Assembly: GCA_013423325.1 (NCBI GenBank)
Contig: BLJB01000049.1
Location: 62,335-126,334 of the forward strand
DNA from: Usnea hakonensis
Lineage: Eukaryota; Ascomycota; Lecanoromycetes; Lecanorales; Parmeliaceae
DNA length: 64,000 bases
Reading direction: 5' to 3'
Shown piece after piece: positions 22,134 through 35,355 of the stretch. A program made the translations under genes and the position numbers. The notes under the pieces are model-generated. The model had not been told where the DNA came from, made no database searches, and was given only the letters and a program-made list of their open reading frames with translations. Position 1 is the first letter of the stretch, and every line of letters starts with the position of its first letter.

Positions 22134-25100
22134 ATGCTCAGTGACATTATGGCATTCTCAACCGTCATGAACAGCATCAGTGTAGACGTTGGTCACACTA
22201 ATGACATCAGTGACACAGTCAGAACACCTTCATCTCAACCTTGTGATCCATCGAAGTCTGAAAACGGTAAGGTCGCAGCGCGACTTCCTAGCATGAACCA
22301 GAGAAAGGCGCTAGAACTGGACGCTAAGGATTTGATGACGGGTTCAGACTCGGATCAACAACAACAACAACACACGCTTAATTCTTCCTCTTACTTCTCT
22401 TCCTCCCTCAACAATAATCATCTTGGTCCCTGTCACTCAAATCCAGTCCCTAGATTGAGCTCACTTCCATTGCAGCATATACAAGATGTGAAGAAGTCAT
22501 CTAAAGCTCCATCTCTAAGCGGCCCACAAGGACATGGAGGCCATCGGAGCATCATAGCAGCACGACAGAAATTTCTATTGGAGAAAGCGGTCAAGCAACA
22601 AGTAACGAAGCAGGCAACGGATATGTTTTCCAAGCATACCACGAACAGTCAGACTTTCGAGAATTCACCGCCACAAGCACCGATCCACTCTTTAAACCAT
22701 TCATCCACGATGAAGGTTCGTAACCATGGGGTCCAGAATTTGTGGACTACTAGGGAACATCTGTACATCAGAGTCTATGGCCTTCCGGACAGTACCACCA
22801 CTCGTGATCTATGGACATCTTTCAAGCATGAAGGCCAAATTGCGCACATTCGTCTTTACGAGGATACTAAAGGCTTTCGGGATGGCGGAGCTATTATCAA
22901 GTTCAGGTATGCCTCACACTTTTTTATGCTCCAACCATCGTCATTATCTGACAGCGTGCAGTCCACCACCAGCCAGGGATTTCTGGGGGTTTGGACGCTA
23001 CTCAATACAGCTTGTTGGGGGCAACACCGTGTCCGTTAGGGTATACGCCGAGCATCCACAACGATTAGTTCTTCCAATTCATCCGAAGAGTCAATATCCG
23101 GAGACCGTGGTATGTTGCTTGTCTCCCAACGCTTATACGCCCACTAATACGTCCCAGACCATGCATGCTGAGTCTGTCGACTTTGGTGTCATGTTTGACC
23201 AATCAACTATGATGAACATGCGTACAGTATTGCCAACTCGAGAAAAGGGGATTAGGCTTCGCATGGACATGTTCCACAAGGAGCTCTCTCTCGATTTCCC
23301 CATGCATATCGTGGACCCACGAACGACTTCTAACCAGTCGAACATGCAGAGAGGCAAGTATGATAGAACCGAACTATTTCAATTTCGCATACCTTTCACC
23401 CAGTTGAAGGTCCTTTACCAATTGGTAGGACAAGGACAGAAATTGACTCTTCTCATCTCTATGGAGACTCCACCAAAATTTTTCAAGCAGCTGGATCCCT
23501 CAAAGAGCCATGATGACACAGCAGTAACATGGGGCGAAAGCGATTCGTGGTATCGTCAAACTGATCTTGTATACGTGCCAAATGGTCTTAGAAAGGCCTC
23601 TTTGACATGGAGAAAGACAAGTCCGATTATCGACCTTGGTAAGCATCAATCGTATGCACCAAAGAGCGTGACTAACCTCTCCAAGGCAACTGGACTACCT
23701 ATCGTTTGGTTTTCAACAGCCCAACGAATAGTCTACCACAGTTCGACCAGATGCGTAAAGCGTTACGGGACTACAATATCGAGACTGTACCATTCCACAA
23801 CTTCAAAATCACATCCAGACGCGACGCCCCTGTCTGGAAGCTTATCGACCTACATCTCGATAAACGAAGCAACAGAGGCACCGGCTTGGAGGAGATGATC
23901 TATACCAGCAAGCCACGGATGGCGTTCGAAGTCCGCTATCAACTTGAAGTCTGCCTCTCGCAAGGCTTCCTGAATGAGCACAATTTGAGCGAAGACTTCG
24001 TTAGGAGGCTCATGGCTATGAATACCAGACAAGCTCAGGACGTTCTTGAGTACATTGCTAACCACGGGAAACGTGTTTACGACCCAATGCCGTTATTACA
24101 GGCAATGGGTGGGGATGTTTCGCTTTCCAGAACCAAAATCCCATCTTATTGCGCTTACATTCGTTCTGCAACCATCACACCAACAACTGTCCATTTCCAA
24201 ACGCCAGTTGCAGAGACCTCAAACCGTGTGATACGCCAGTACTCTCAATATGCAGACCGTTTCCTTCGCGTTCGATTCACTGAGGAGAAGACCGAGGTAC
24301 GTTATCTTCAGCGGTATAGTGGACAGTACTGACCGTCATAGGGGAAGATTTATACAACCCATAAGGATACGATGAACGAAGTGTTCACCCGTGTGAAGCG
24401 AGTACTGACTAACGGCATCAAGATTGGCGATCGAACATACGAGTTTTTAGCATGTGGCAATGCTCAATTTCGAGAACACGGAGCATATTTTTTTGCTCCC
24501 CTGCCAAATTTGACTACAGAGAAGATTCGAGGATGGATGGGAATGTTCAGTGATATCAAAACCGTGGCACTGTACGCTTCTCGACTTGGTCAATGCTTTT
24601 CGACAACACGGGCCATACATGGTGCACGAGCTATTATACTCGAGATTCCGGACATCAAACGCAACGGGTACAATTTCACGGACGGCGTGGGTAGAATTTC
24701 ACCATTCCTTGCCCATCTTGCGGCGTCAGAATTAGGTATCCTCCAACACTCTCAAACCCCGCCAAGTGTATTCCAGGTCCGTGTTGGTGGCTGCAAAGGC
24801 GTGCTCGCTGTCTCCCCCAACTCTGTTGGAAGGCAAATCCATATCCGCAAGAGCCAATACAAATTCCCTGCGAAGCACGAGGGATTGGAGATTATACGCT
24901 GGTCTCAATATGCCTTCGCAAATTTGAATCGCCAGCTCATATTAATACTCTCTGCTCTGGGCGTCCCGGATCAGGTGTTTGCTCACAAGTTGCAGATGCA
25001 ATTGTCACGACTCGAGCGCGCTATGACGGACGAGAAGGTGGCATTAAGCATCTTGCAAAAGGAGATCGACCACAATCAAATGACTCTGACGGTCGCGAGC

Positions 25101-27571
25101 ATGATATTGGACGGCTTTCAAGCAACGGGAGAACCGTTCTTGACCTCTTTGTTACAACTGTGGCGAGCATGGTCCATCAAACACCTGAAAGAGAAGGCGC
25201 GAATAACGATCGGTGCTGGCGCTCTTCTTTTAGGCTGCGTAGACGAAACAGGAATTCTTCGAGGCCATTTCGACGAAATTCCAAAGGCCCCAGCCAACGC
25301 TTCCAACGACGAAAAGGCCAAATACGTACCACAAGTCTTTGTTCAAATCTCCAATAATTCTGATGTTAAGCCTGAAGTTATTCTCGGACCAATGCTGCTC
25401 GCTCGAAATCCTTCTCTTCATCCAGGAGATGTTCGAGTTGTCTGCGGTGTAGACGTCCCGCAGCTTCATCATCTGAAAGACGTAGTAGTTCTACCTCAAA
25501 CTGGTGACAGAGATGTTGCAGGAATGTGTTCTGGGGGTGATCTGGATGGAGACGATTTTATAGTCATTTGGGATCCAGACTTGCTGCCGAATGAGTGGAA
25601 TCATGAGCCCATGGACTATTCTCGACCACCTATGGAACCACCAAATGAGAACATTGGAATTGGCGACCTGACCACTTTTTTTGTGACTTATATGAAACAT
25701 GATACACTGCCGGCAATAGCACATGCCCATACCGCGAATGCCGATTACCTGGAAGAGGGCGTGAAGGACGCGAAATGTATGTATTACAGAATACCTACAA
25801 TTGTATTCATCTACTTGATTGCTGACGTATCTCAGGTCTGAAACTTGCTAATCTTCATTCTATGGCTGTGGATTACGTCAAGACTGGCCAGCCAGCTCGA
25901 ATGACCCGTGACCTGCAGCCCCCAAAATGGCCTCATTTTATGGAGAAGGTCGGCAAAAAGCAGCACCAGGTCTACAGATCGAAAAAGGTGCTGGGACAAC
26001 TTTACGATCAAGTGGAACGCATAGATTTTGTTCCTGCGTTCACTGCGCCCTTCGACACGCGGATCTTAAATGCGTACATACTTGATGAGAATATCCTTCA
26101 GAGTGCACGTGAGATCAAAAAAGAATACGATGCCCACATGCGTCGTATCATGGCACAGCAGGAGATCAAAACCGAGTTCGAGGTTTGGTCAACCTTCGTG
26201 TTGCAGCATTCAAGTACGAGCAATGCCTTCAAATACCATGAGCAGATTGGAGAGATCTCCCTGGCTCTCAAAGACCAATTTCGACTCATATGCCACGAAC
26301 GTGCAGGCGGAAAAGACTTTGAGCACATTGGTCCGTTCGCTGCAGCCATGTATGAAGTCACCGCAAGAGAAATGGATGCAGCTGTCGAAGAGTGTCATCG
26401 CTTTCAAATGGTTGGCGGTCAGCCCAAACCTTTGCGAGAAATGAAGCCCTCCACTATGCCTTTAATGACTTTTCCATGGCTCTTTCAGAACGTCCTTGGC
26501 AAAATTGCGAAGAGCAACACTCCTAAGGCATTCGGTACAATTTCTACACAAGGAGTAATCGGGTCCGAAGCCGCAGGCCTGCTAGGCCAGATGAAAGCAC
26601 CTCAAGCGAAGCGAGGTCGCGTTGGTCCTCGTATCTCAGATTCAGAGGACTATTTGGTCACCTCTAAGGGCACTACTCATCCTGGACAAATGCTTGAACT
26701 CTTTGGAAGGTCCGGCGAATCTTCCGAACGTAAGGAATCTGCCGAGGCGGGAAACATCCCGACTAGTTCAGTCAGCGTCAAGTCATCCAACTCATCAATG
26801 GGCACGAGTATTGGACGCAGCTCCTCCGCCAATAAGATGTCAATTGATCGTTCGTCTTCGAGTTCACCGGAATGTCTAGCTCGGAAGTCTCATGAAGATG
26901 GTTTCTACAATGCCGAAGTACCAGTGAGCTATCTCCCTGAGTCAGGAAACCGCTTGTCCAGCCAAGAGGGGAAAGAAGTACCAGGGCTAGCAGGAAAGCA
27001 GTATAGTGCCGCGCTCAATAGGACAATCGTTGAACGAAATCATGTGGATGACAAGGCCCTCAGTGTCAAGTATGAGTACGCGCTACCAAGAATATACGAT
27101 CGGCCACTGTCGAGCAAGCTGATGACTGATGTATCCGCTCGCTCGCAGGAGCCAGGAAACCTGGTATTGAGATCTTCTCAAAGTGAGGACAAAAGTACTC
27201 CTGAGGGTGCATCTATGACAGAAGAAGAAAATCCAGCTCGAATAAATAACTTACTAGAAATCGAAGTCAGCGACGATGGAAATGTTGACGAGAGAACGGA
27301 GACTACTATGGAGAAGGAAGGGAATGATTACGACGTCGATAATCAGGTCGGCTATATCAGTGACAGTGACGCTGACTCAGACGAAGTCACGTTGTCTTCT
27401 AACGCTAGACTGCTCGATCAGTTGGCAACGATTGCCGGGGACGGTTCAGTATCGCGCTCAAGTGCAATAGATGATTCATCAATTGCCATCAAGAAGTCGA
27501 CGGACCCAGAGCTCGACCACTTCACATCCGCCTCCGGACCTTTATCTTTGATACCAGGATCCCAGGCGTAA
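22134..27571 (+). CDS. RNA-dependent RNA polymerase (Rdp1/SAD-1-like)
   Basis: Makes double-stranded RNA from single-stranded transcripts for RNA silencing. Exons 22134-22906, 22962-23109, 23158-23638, 23686-24296, 24342-25776 and 25836-27571 give about 1727 aa; M6 (22149) is an alternative start. The N-terminal 200 residues are disordered with a Gln run; an RRM-like segment follows (about 207-258, HLYIRVYGLPDS to GGAIIKF). The core has HAESVDFGVMFDQ, EFLACGNAQFREHGAYFF, DGVGRISPF and the catalytic loop GGDLDGDDF (DLDGD at residues 1071-1075). The region VDYVKTGQPARM to KWPHFME follows the active site as in Rdp1/SAD-1-type enzymes. The C-terminal 300 residues are Ser/Asp-rich and probably disordered. 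I place it nearer SAD-1/Rdp1 than QDE-1 from memory of motifs. The 48-nt intron at 23110 is stop-free and a multiple of three. Confidence 0.93.
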
Positions 27572-28214
27572 GAGAGAGAATGATCTGAGGAGTATTACGT
27601 TTCAATTGGTACGACCCGCATTTCTGAGCGTAGACTGGACTTACATTGACGTGTAACAGTGAAAGGTGCTGCTCCAATCAAGCTCCCCAAACCGCAATAT
27701 CGATCTTTTACTATGGGCACCAAGCCCACCGAGGCGCACAACCCCTCTACAACCCAGGCCACAATGAAAGTGTTCTGAGGGATGGTGATTACAGTCACGA
27801 AGTATAATTACGTTTCACGCATTATGTTGCCCCAGGAGAAATTCGAATCAATATCGAAAAGCTCCCTGTTCCTGCACAACGCTTGCACAATTTCCAAATC
27901 GATACCGTGTATCGAACTTTTTAGGGGAGACTGGATTATGTCAACGTGAAGGCTTAGCAGATGAGAGAAGCAAGTCACAGGGTATAGAAGAGCACAAGTT
28001 CATGGAACCATTCTTGCTACGGATTGTGGAAATCGCACCTAGCTTCTTGTATCCTTTCGGGTCATTCGTAGCATCCAAGGTCACTTCTAGATTAGTTAAA
28101 TGACCTTTATTGCCCCATATTGTGATGATAGCACTCTGTGATCATCGTAGCCGAATTCCCGCTTTCATCTCTAGAATTCATGACCTGAAAGTATGCTTGT
28201 GTGAGCCTTTCTAG
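27572..28214. other. Intergenic, nothing recognised
   Basis: Spacer between the polymerase gene and ELP6; no coding or RNA signal seen. Confidence 0.4.
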
Positions 28215-29175
28215 ATGCCATCGCAGCCACCGGTTCCTCCTTTGCTATCTCCCATCCTCTACGCCCTTCCTAACACATCTCTCACACTCCTCACTTCGAC
28301 TCTCGGAGCCACGACCAATTGGCTGGTCCTCCGGTTCATCTGTGCCGCGTTAAAGAGCAAAGGCTATGGGACTGGCGGTGATATACACAGTGTTCGAGAG
28401 GATTATCAACACCAAAGAGTAGTGCTAGTCAGCTGGTTGAGAGACGGGGCGTGGTGGAGGGAGAGCGGACGGAAGCTGGTGAGCTCATGCTTCGTCTCAG
28501 TGTCCACCCGGTTGAGAAGCTTCGTTCGAAGAAGGCTCGAGCTCATCGCCTTTGGTGCTTCTAGGGGATCGATTTCCAGCAAGTACACCTCGTTGATGGC
28601 TTGGGTAGTGGATTAGGCTTGGGCGCCGGTGGGATGGACGATGTGGAGAAGGCCATTTTAGAGGCCATCGGAAGCAGAGGAGGTACAGACGGCGGAGGCA
28701 AGGTTGTACTGGTGCTGGACGGCTTGGACTTCTTACTCGCGGCTACGGGGTGCGAGGTATTGGGGGTCTTGGATATGGTTGGGGAACTCCGCGAGGTGGG
28801 CATGTTCTCTTCCTCTCTCTGTCTTGAACTACAGGCTTCAATGCGTTTTTGCTCAACTGAAGGCTTCTGCCGATAAAACAGCACGTCTACAGCACAATCA
28901 TTGCCACAGCGGCCGATCTGCCCCTGTTGCAATCGCCCACTACGCCTCTTGAGATATCCCACACGTCTTTCGTAATGAGCTTGGCGCACCAGGCGAGGTC
29001 GGTCATGAGCCTAAGGGGGCTCGATACGGGTGTGGCGAAGGATGTCAGTGGTGTCCTGCGGGTCAGCAAAGGAGCTGGGGAGTTGTCGGCTGAGGAAGGA
29101 GACGTAGAGGACAGGGAGTGCCTATACTATGTAGGCTCGGATGGCGGAGTAAGGGTGTTTGAGAGGGGTGCATAA
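28215..29175 (+). CDS. ELP6: Elongator complex protein 6
   Basis: RecA-fold subunit of the Elp4-5-6 ring of Elongator, which modifies wobble uridines in tRNA. Exons 28215-28478, 28565-28795 and 28882-29175 give 262 aa. Diagnostic stretches: LTLLTSTLGATTNWLVLRF near the N-terminus (no Walker A lysine, as usual in Elp6), VVLVSWLRDGAWWRE, DFQQVHLVDGLGSG, KVVLVLDGLDFLLAA (Walker B-like strand), then IIATAADLPLL and LAHQARSVMSLRGLDTGVA. The order matches fungal Elp6. Exon joins keep phase; the donors are GTGAGC and GTGGGC. Confidence 0.9.
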
Positions 29176-29500
29176 GCGCCTCGCGCGTGGATACGAGGTA
29201 GAAGCAGAAGGTTGCATGTTTGAAAGGCTAGCACATACGGTCTAAGCCGAAGTGGTGGACCCCGAGCATGAGAGCACGGCCGAGCGATCCTCGTTAGATT
29301 GACGAGCAGGTAATGGTCCAACTATAAGATTGACTTGGAGGTCACTCAACGGCTAACAGAAGTCCTTCTTCACATTGACGACGATAGACAATGGAAAAGA
29401 ATTCTCAGTCTCATGCATCTGTCATTAGAAATGACGCGCAGCGCTATGCTACATACACATCCCGTTCAATGCAACAAGAACCAGGCCTCTACCAGTACCA
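29176..29500. other. Convergent 3' spacer
   Basis: 325 bp between the 3' ends of ELP6 (+) and the MFS gene (-); no features seen beyond presumed 3' UTRs. Confidence 0.4.
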
Positions 29501-31582
29501 TCAATCGCCGCCAGCTGCAAAAGGGCTCCTGGCCCTGAGCTTTTCCCCAAAGAACCACAGCAGAAACGGCGCTGGTATGCCCAATCCAATAGCGATAAAT
29601 CCTAACAGGCTGTTGCCCCAGCCATAATCTAGAGCATCGTACATGTAAGGAGCGAACAGTGGGAAACCAAAGCCTGTTATGACTCTGTCAGCGTAATTGA
29701 TCACTGGATTACTGCGTGCGGTTACTGACCCGCAAGACTTCTAAGGACGGTTGCTGCAGCTACAGCCGAAGCAGCGAAACGCGTATAGGAGTCGATAAGA
29801 TATGTCTGAATGGATTGAAAGCCAATAATTACGCCCGCGGAAAAGATGGCCGCCCCTATATTCGGTCCAATCCAGTGTGTGTGGTATTGAGAGCACCAAC
29901 CATAGATAAAAAGGCCTATTGGCACTAACATGGAACCAGGCACCATTAGCGGCACGCGGAATTCTGGGCGGCCGACATCACCGTTCTTTTTCTTCAATCG
30001 ACGGTAAATACGATCATTTATTGGAGCGCTGATCTGCGTTCCAAGGAAGAAGCCGACCCCCAGAGCGATGTAATTCAGGCCACCGATGCCAATCGATTCG
30101 TGATACCGAGTCTCCCACAGATTTGGAAATGTGGACAATACGAGATACATGATGCCGTAAAGGTATGCCATATAGACAGCCAGGGCTTGGACGATTGGTT
30201 GCGAACCCAAAAGCTTGAATGGGCGGATCAGGCTACGCCTCATTGTATTGGCAAGCGTCCGTTCAGGGTGCTCAAATTCCGTATGAAGTGCTGTATTGCC
30301 GGTCTCCTTTCGAAGCTTTTCCGCTTTCGTGCCAAGTAGCTTGGGAGTATATGTTTCCTTCAGGAAGAAGAGCCCCATAATCTGTATCACTCCATCGGCA
30401 ATCGACGTTGCCCAGAAAGCCCACCTCCAGGTTGTGTTTTGGGTTATGAAGCCACCTGCTATCGGACCGATTGCAGGTCCTAGTAGCTAGACATGATTTT
30501 AGAGTTAGTCTCGTTTTTTTGAGGATGTATAGCGAGCCTTGAAACACGTTTTATAGAGTGGATACTCTCAAGACATATCTCAGGGCTCATCATTGGGCCC
30601 AAAAGAGGGACCTAGATTTCGAAGAGACGTACAGGCGCTAGGCTGTAAATGCTTATTGCACGCCCACGTTCAGTGGGCAAAAAAAGGTCACTAAGGACCC
30701 CTCCACCAACCTGTGCAAAGTCAGCAAGGTCCCACAACCTATACCGAAAGCAAACCTACAGCTAACGGTGCAGACCCTCCAAGACCAGAAAGAAAGCGGA
30801 AAGCAATCATCTCGCCCTTGTTTCTGCTGGCCCCACATGCAGTATTAAAAATCAGGTACACCAAATTGGCAAGTTGAAGTACAAGAACTCGTCCATAAAT
30901 TTCGGAGAGCGGACCTAAAAACAGAGGGCCGATGGCGTAGGCCAGGACGAAGACGGACAATACAAGTTGCGACTCCACCTCATTTGATATGCCAAACTCT
31001 TTGGATATTGATGTGAGAGCAGGTGCTACCATGGACGATGAGACTGGCGAGATAAGGGTGAAGAAGGATACAACAATCGTTGCAGCCCATTTTCGTTTGA
31101 AGGTCCAATTCTTAGGATTCGCAGGGTCATCGGAGCCATCCCACGAGACCTGTACAGCGAGTCAATCAAACGGTCATCTTCCCGAGGGTATAGTCAATTG
31201 CTCGAACCAGATTAGGATCCTTTATTGATCTCTTACTTGATTTCTTGCTTTGCTTCTTCTCTAGGTTCGCCTCAAGGTCTCGCGTATCAGGAACCCCCAT
31301 TCGGCTCTCGGGGACCTCATCTTCGCCTTCTTCTGCCGCGTCGTCGTCATCTTTGTTCCTTATCTTTTCAGACTCATCTGAGGATTGGTTGTCGTTGTCT
31401 CGATCGTTATGTAGTGCATCGTGGTCGCCATGGTGGTAGTTTGAGACATCATCCAGGTGCTGGGCAGAAAAGACGCGCTGTAGAGGAGCGGCTCTAGCTT
31501 CGTATGAGCCAGCACGATGGGGTTGAGCGCTGGGATTGGAAACGGGTGTTGGACCAGAACGAATAGGTCCAGAGTCTGACAT
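29501..31582 (-). CDS. MFS drug/polyamine exporter (DHA1, Tpo-like)
   Basis: Proton-coupled exporter of the plasma membrane. Exons (complement) 31582-31208, 31149-30760, 30710-30633, 30486-29730 and 29673-29501 give 590 aa. The cytosolic N-terminus (about 125 residues) is acidic and Ser-rich. The family entry motif DDPANPKNW precedes TM1. The A-like motif is GPLSEIYGR, then FRFLSGLGGSAPLAVGGG and VLSDLFLPTERGRAISIYS. The C motif region reads GPAIGPIAGGFI and the second half has PINDRIYRRLKKKNG. The last exon carries the final membrane segments (GFPLFAPYMYDALDYGWGNS). The intron 1 donor (GTTCGA) is non-standard but gives the expected protein join. Substrate cannot be told. It diverges from the pantothenate kinase gene. 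Confidence 0.9.
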
Positions 31583-32276
31583 GTTCTTTGACTGCTTTGA
31601 CTTCCAATGCGCGTGAGACGATATTAAGTCTGGCGGTCAAGGTACATTCCAATGGGAGCAAAAAGGACTTGGGATCACAGAGGAAGGGAGTCGAACTTGA
31701 GGGGCGAATGTACAAGGGGCGATGGAGTAAAGATATAAAGACATGTCGCGAGGAGGATATATATAGTTGTGGAGACCGGATCTTCGGCAGCGGTTCTATG
31801 ATTACTGTACTTACATAAAGACGGAGACTGGAGCGATATAGAGATATTTAAGTGCATTCGTCTGATTGTCTTCATAAAACATAGCAAAACGGAGTGGCCA
31901 CAGTACAAGTACTAGGAGACTTTCTGCAACGTCAGAAAACTTTACTTTCATCGGCTTTAGGGCCAAGTAATCCCTGCATGTCGCGTAAATACACTAGCCT
32001 CGGAGTTAATTGATAACAAACCTACTCTAGCGTGTCTAGCTAGGGACCTACCTAATCCTCATGCATCTTACTGGTGATCCATACGGGGACACCGTGTCCG
32101 ACTCATCAATGCACAATTATCTGATTATAAGACGCTTTTGCTGACTCTGACCGAGCATCAAGTTTCGAGTCGGCCTGGGATGCAGCCAAGTGAAGATGAA
32201 TCTGTTTCCGTCTCTTTGCAAGCGGTCATGATCCCTCTAAAATCTAAATACAGTCTGTACTAAAGGCACCTCAATA
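31583..32276. promoter_or_regulatory. Divergent promoter region
   Basis: 694 bp between the start codons of the MFS exporter (-) and pantothenate kinase (+), so both promoters lie here. No gene or clear motif beyond AT-rich patches. Confidence 0.45.
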
Positions 32277-33683
32277 ATGCCAGACGGCCGCCGTCCAACC
32301 CTCCACGAGCGGAGGAAATCTTTGCTCGATGAGACTGTTCTCTCTCCTGGCGCCATCAAAATCAACGTTCAAGGGGCTTTCATCGTGGACCAAATTGCTT
32401 CGACTCCCAGCAATCAGCCAGACGACGGCGCGCAGCACGACACCAGGGATATCCGTCTACCAAATCACAAGGCCGTAGTCAGCCATGTCGCCCTAGATAT
32501 TGGTGGCTCTCTTGCCAAGCTCGTCTACTTCTCACGGGAACCGGACTCTAAGGAGGTGTGTAGATTTCGATGAATTACCACGTATTGCATGACTATTTGA
32601 GCTGTCTAGCTATTGATCGAAAGCCTTCGCTTTTACTCAGCTCATCCAAAGAATACCTCGTTCTGGGAAAGCTGACTGTAGATGGTTCACTAGCTGGGAG
32701 GCAGACTGAATTTTCTCAAATTTGAGACCGACAGAATAGATCAGTGTTTCAAATTCGTGCAGGAACTACAGACAAAACAGCAACCCTTGAATGGGTCTCG
32801 GCCAGGAGAGCTTTGCGTCATGGCCACCGGTGGAGGCGCGTACAAATTTTACGACGACATGAAGCGTGTTTTGGGGATTGAAGTGCTTCGCGAAGACGAG
32901 ATGGAGTGCTTAATCATAGGCCTCGACTTTTTTATCACGGAGATCCCACGCGAAGTCTTCAGCTATACAGATCTGGATCCAATGCATTTTGAGGAACCGC
33001 GACTCAACATCTACCCCTACCTCCTGGTCAATATTGGATCGGGTGTTTCGATTATAAAGGTCTCAGGACCGAAAGCTTTTGAGCGCATTGGTGGCACCTC
33101 GCTCGGTGGAGGCACTTTGTGGGGTCTTCTATCTCTGCTCACAGGAGCGAGGACTTTCGACGATATGCTGGCGATGGCTGATCGAGGCGATAACACCACA
33201 GTTGATATGATTGTAGGGGATATTTATGGTACGCACTATAGTAAAATTGGGTTGAAGGCCAATACGATTGCCAGCAGCTTCGGTAAAGTCTTCAAGATGA
33301 AAAGACAAGGTGAGAACGATGCCGAAGATGGAAGTGGACTTTCGAACGGTGACCGTGAACCGGCCAGTGGAAGTCCTGACACAGACCGAGCATTTGCGCC
33401 AGAAGACATCAGCAGAAGTTTACTATACGCTGTAAGTAACAATATCGGCCAGATTGCGTATCTGCAAAGCGAAAAGCACAATATCGAACACATATATTTT
33501 GGAGGCTCTTTCATTCGTGGTCATCGGCAAACCATGAACACCCTTTCGTATGCTATCAAGTTCTGGTCCAAGGGCGAGAAGAAAGCGTACTTCCTCCGAC
33601 ATGAAGGGTATCTAGGCTCTGTAGGGGCATTTCTAAAGCGGCAACCGAAGAATTGGGGCCGAAGGAACAGCTTCGAAGAGTGA
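32277..33683 (+). CDS. CAB1: Pantothenate kinase (eukaryotic type II)
   Basis: Phosphorylates pantothenate with ATP, the first step of coenzyme A synthesis. Exons 32277-32555 and 32694-33683 give 422 aa, a normal length for fungal PanK. The acetate/sugar-kinase fold signature is ALDIGGSLAKLVYF, followed across the intron by ELGGRLNFLKFETDRID. The second exon has VMATGGGAYKF, ECLIIGLDFF, LLVNIGSGVSIIKV, the glycine-rich ERIGGTSLGGGTLWGL, DMIVGDIYG and, near the end, HIYFGGSFIRGH and AYFLRHEGYLGSVGAFL. The N-terminal 70 residues are poorly structured. The symbol follows the yeast gene. The single intron is 138 nt, longer than most here. Confidence 0.96.
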
Positions 33684-34157
33684 AAGAGGAAATTTGACTC
33701 TGAAAATCGTTCTCGTCGAACACCACGACAATAGATCATATGCATTTTGGGAGCTCGAAAAAAAGCAAGAATCCCTCGAGGAGACGTTTCGAGAAGCCCG
33801 AAACGTAGGGGCAGAAATTTCTACTCCTGAAAGCTTATAGCGAGCTACGAAATGCGGACTGCAAAGATATTAGACCTACATTTTCCGAGAGCTCAAGCCT
33901 AAGACGTTGCAACATCATCATTCGCACCACTGGAAAGTTGTTTATGTAACACTCAAAAATCCGCATGCTTAGGACCTCTTCCAAAGCTGATTATTGGTCG
34001 TGGACTGGGCTATGTATGGAAGGCGCGACGCTGGAGAAGTGCTTGTCGACTTTGATCTTGCACCGAGAGGTTTTCTGACTTGTCAAGTTGAGTATCTTAG
34101 GCACTTTTTTTTTTTTGAAATGCTCATTCAGTCATCTCATTCCCCAGGCCTCTCAAC
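33684..34157. other. Intergenic, nothing recognised
   Basis: Spacer with a T10 run (34107-34116) about 40 bp upstream of the next start codon. No gene. Confidence 0.4.
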
Positions 34158-35355
34158 ATGGAATACGAGAAGTTAGTAGTATACTGCAGACATGAATTAA
34201 AATTGGTTACGCATTGCGACATTGCTCAACTTATTAAGGAGCTCAGTATGGTTCAAGCAGATGCGAATGATACATATACCAAACTCACCAATGACAAGAG
34301 AGTCAATGCTCGGGAGATACTGTCCGCGTATATGTTGGCTTGGGACTATACAGAAGGCCTGGACGGTCCTGGGTATGGCCAACGCTTTTGGAAACGGGAG
34401 TTGGCAGGTCCTGATGCTTTGATTTGGCCGAAGGACAGGGAAAAGTGGGGTTCAATAACGAGCTTCCAGCTCAATGTACTGATATATGCTAGGATCCTAC
34501 TAGGCGTTGAACAGATACTCATCGACTTGCAAGACTATTCAACCATTGACCGGCAAAAGAGGAAAAAAATGCCCACACTCAGGATTGACCAAGAAGAGGT
34601 AGGTCACGTACCCTTGTGAACGTCTAAAGACTAATGTCCGAAGTAAAGGAGCGCAGAGATGGCCCCCTCCACCGCCAGATTCAGCACCCACAGAACGACG
34701 CAACATAGTGCATAAGCAGCTCGAAATTAATATCGCTACTGTGGCTTACCACCTGGCTTCTGTCACTTTTGACACACAGCTTGGCGAACAAGCGTCCAGC
34801 CAGAAAGATGGGTCAAAGAGAGCAGCCACCAAGGAGTCAACCGAAGAGCCAACGCCCAGAAAAAGAGCATTGACGCCTTCATATATCCCAGAAAAGGGTC
34901 CCCACCAGACATGGCCAGCTTTCGGCTTCAAGAGCGTCAGTAAGGAAGGAGTTCGGGTTTTGAAGCACCGGACTGCAAAAACCGACGACTCCGAAGAAGC
35001 AACATCCAAGACTACTCCCATGAGAGCCCGTGGATCCAAAGGTTCAAGGCTAAAGGCGAATCGGAGGCAGAAGCCGGTAGAGAAATACGCCAACATTGTG
35101 TCTCCAGAGAGAATGGAAGGGAGTCGTCCCGAAAAGCAGACTTCCAAGAAGACTTGGCAAAATCGCTTCCCTAGCCTACCAAATTCGCTTCACACTCGCC
35201 AACAAGCAGCAGCCGCGAAAGCAACTGATAATTGCAACTCCGCGGTAGGAGAAGGATACACAGCCAATGGAGTCGGCTTCCTAACAGCTCTGAGCAGTGA
35301 CGGTCACGTTGTTGAGACTACCGCGTTCAAGGGACCCCTCAGCCAAGGCCGCTGA
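34158..35355 (+). CDS. Conserved-looking basic protein, function unknown
   Basis: Not recognised. Exons 34158-34598 and 34657-35355 give 379 aa. The N-terminal half is compact and helical (VVYCRHELKLVTHCDIAQL, REILSAYMLAWDYTEGLDG, then VLIYARILLGVEQILIDLQD). After the join (EERWPPPPPDSAPTERRN) a helix INIATVAYHLASVTFD follows, then a long basic Lys/Arg/Ser/Thr-rich disordered tail. The splice acceptor was chosen as GCGCAG at 34651-34656 because only this keeps the downstream frame open; the more obvious AAAG nine bases upstream would shift it. There is no signal peptide or membrane segment. Confidence 0.6.
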
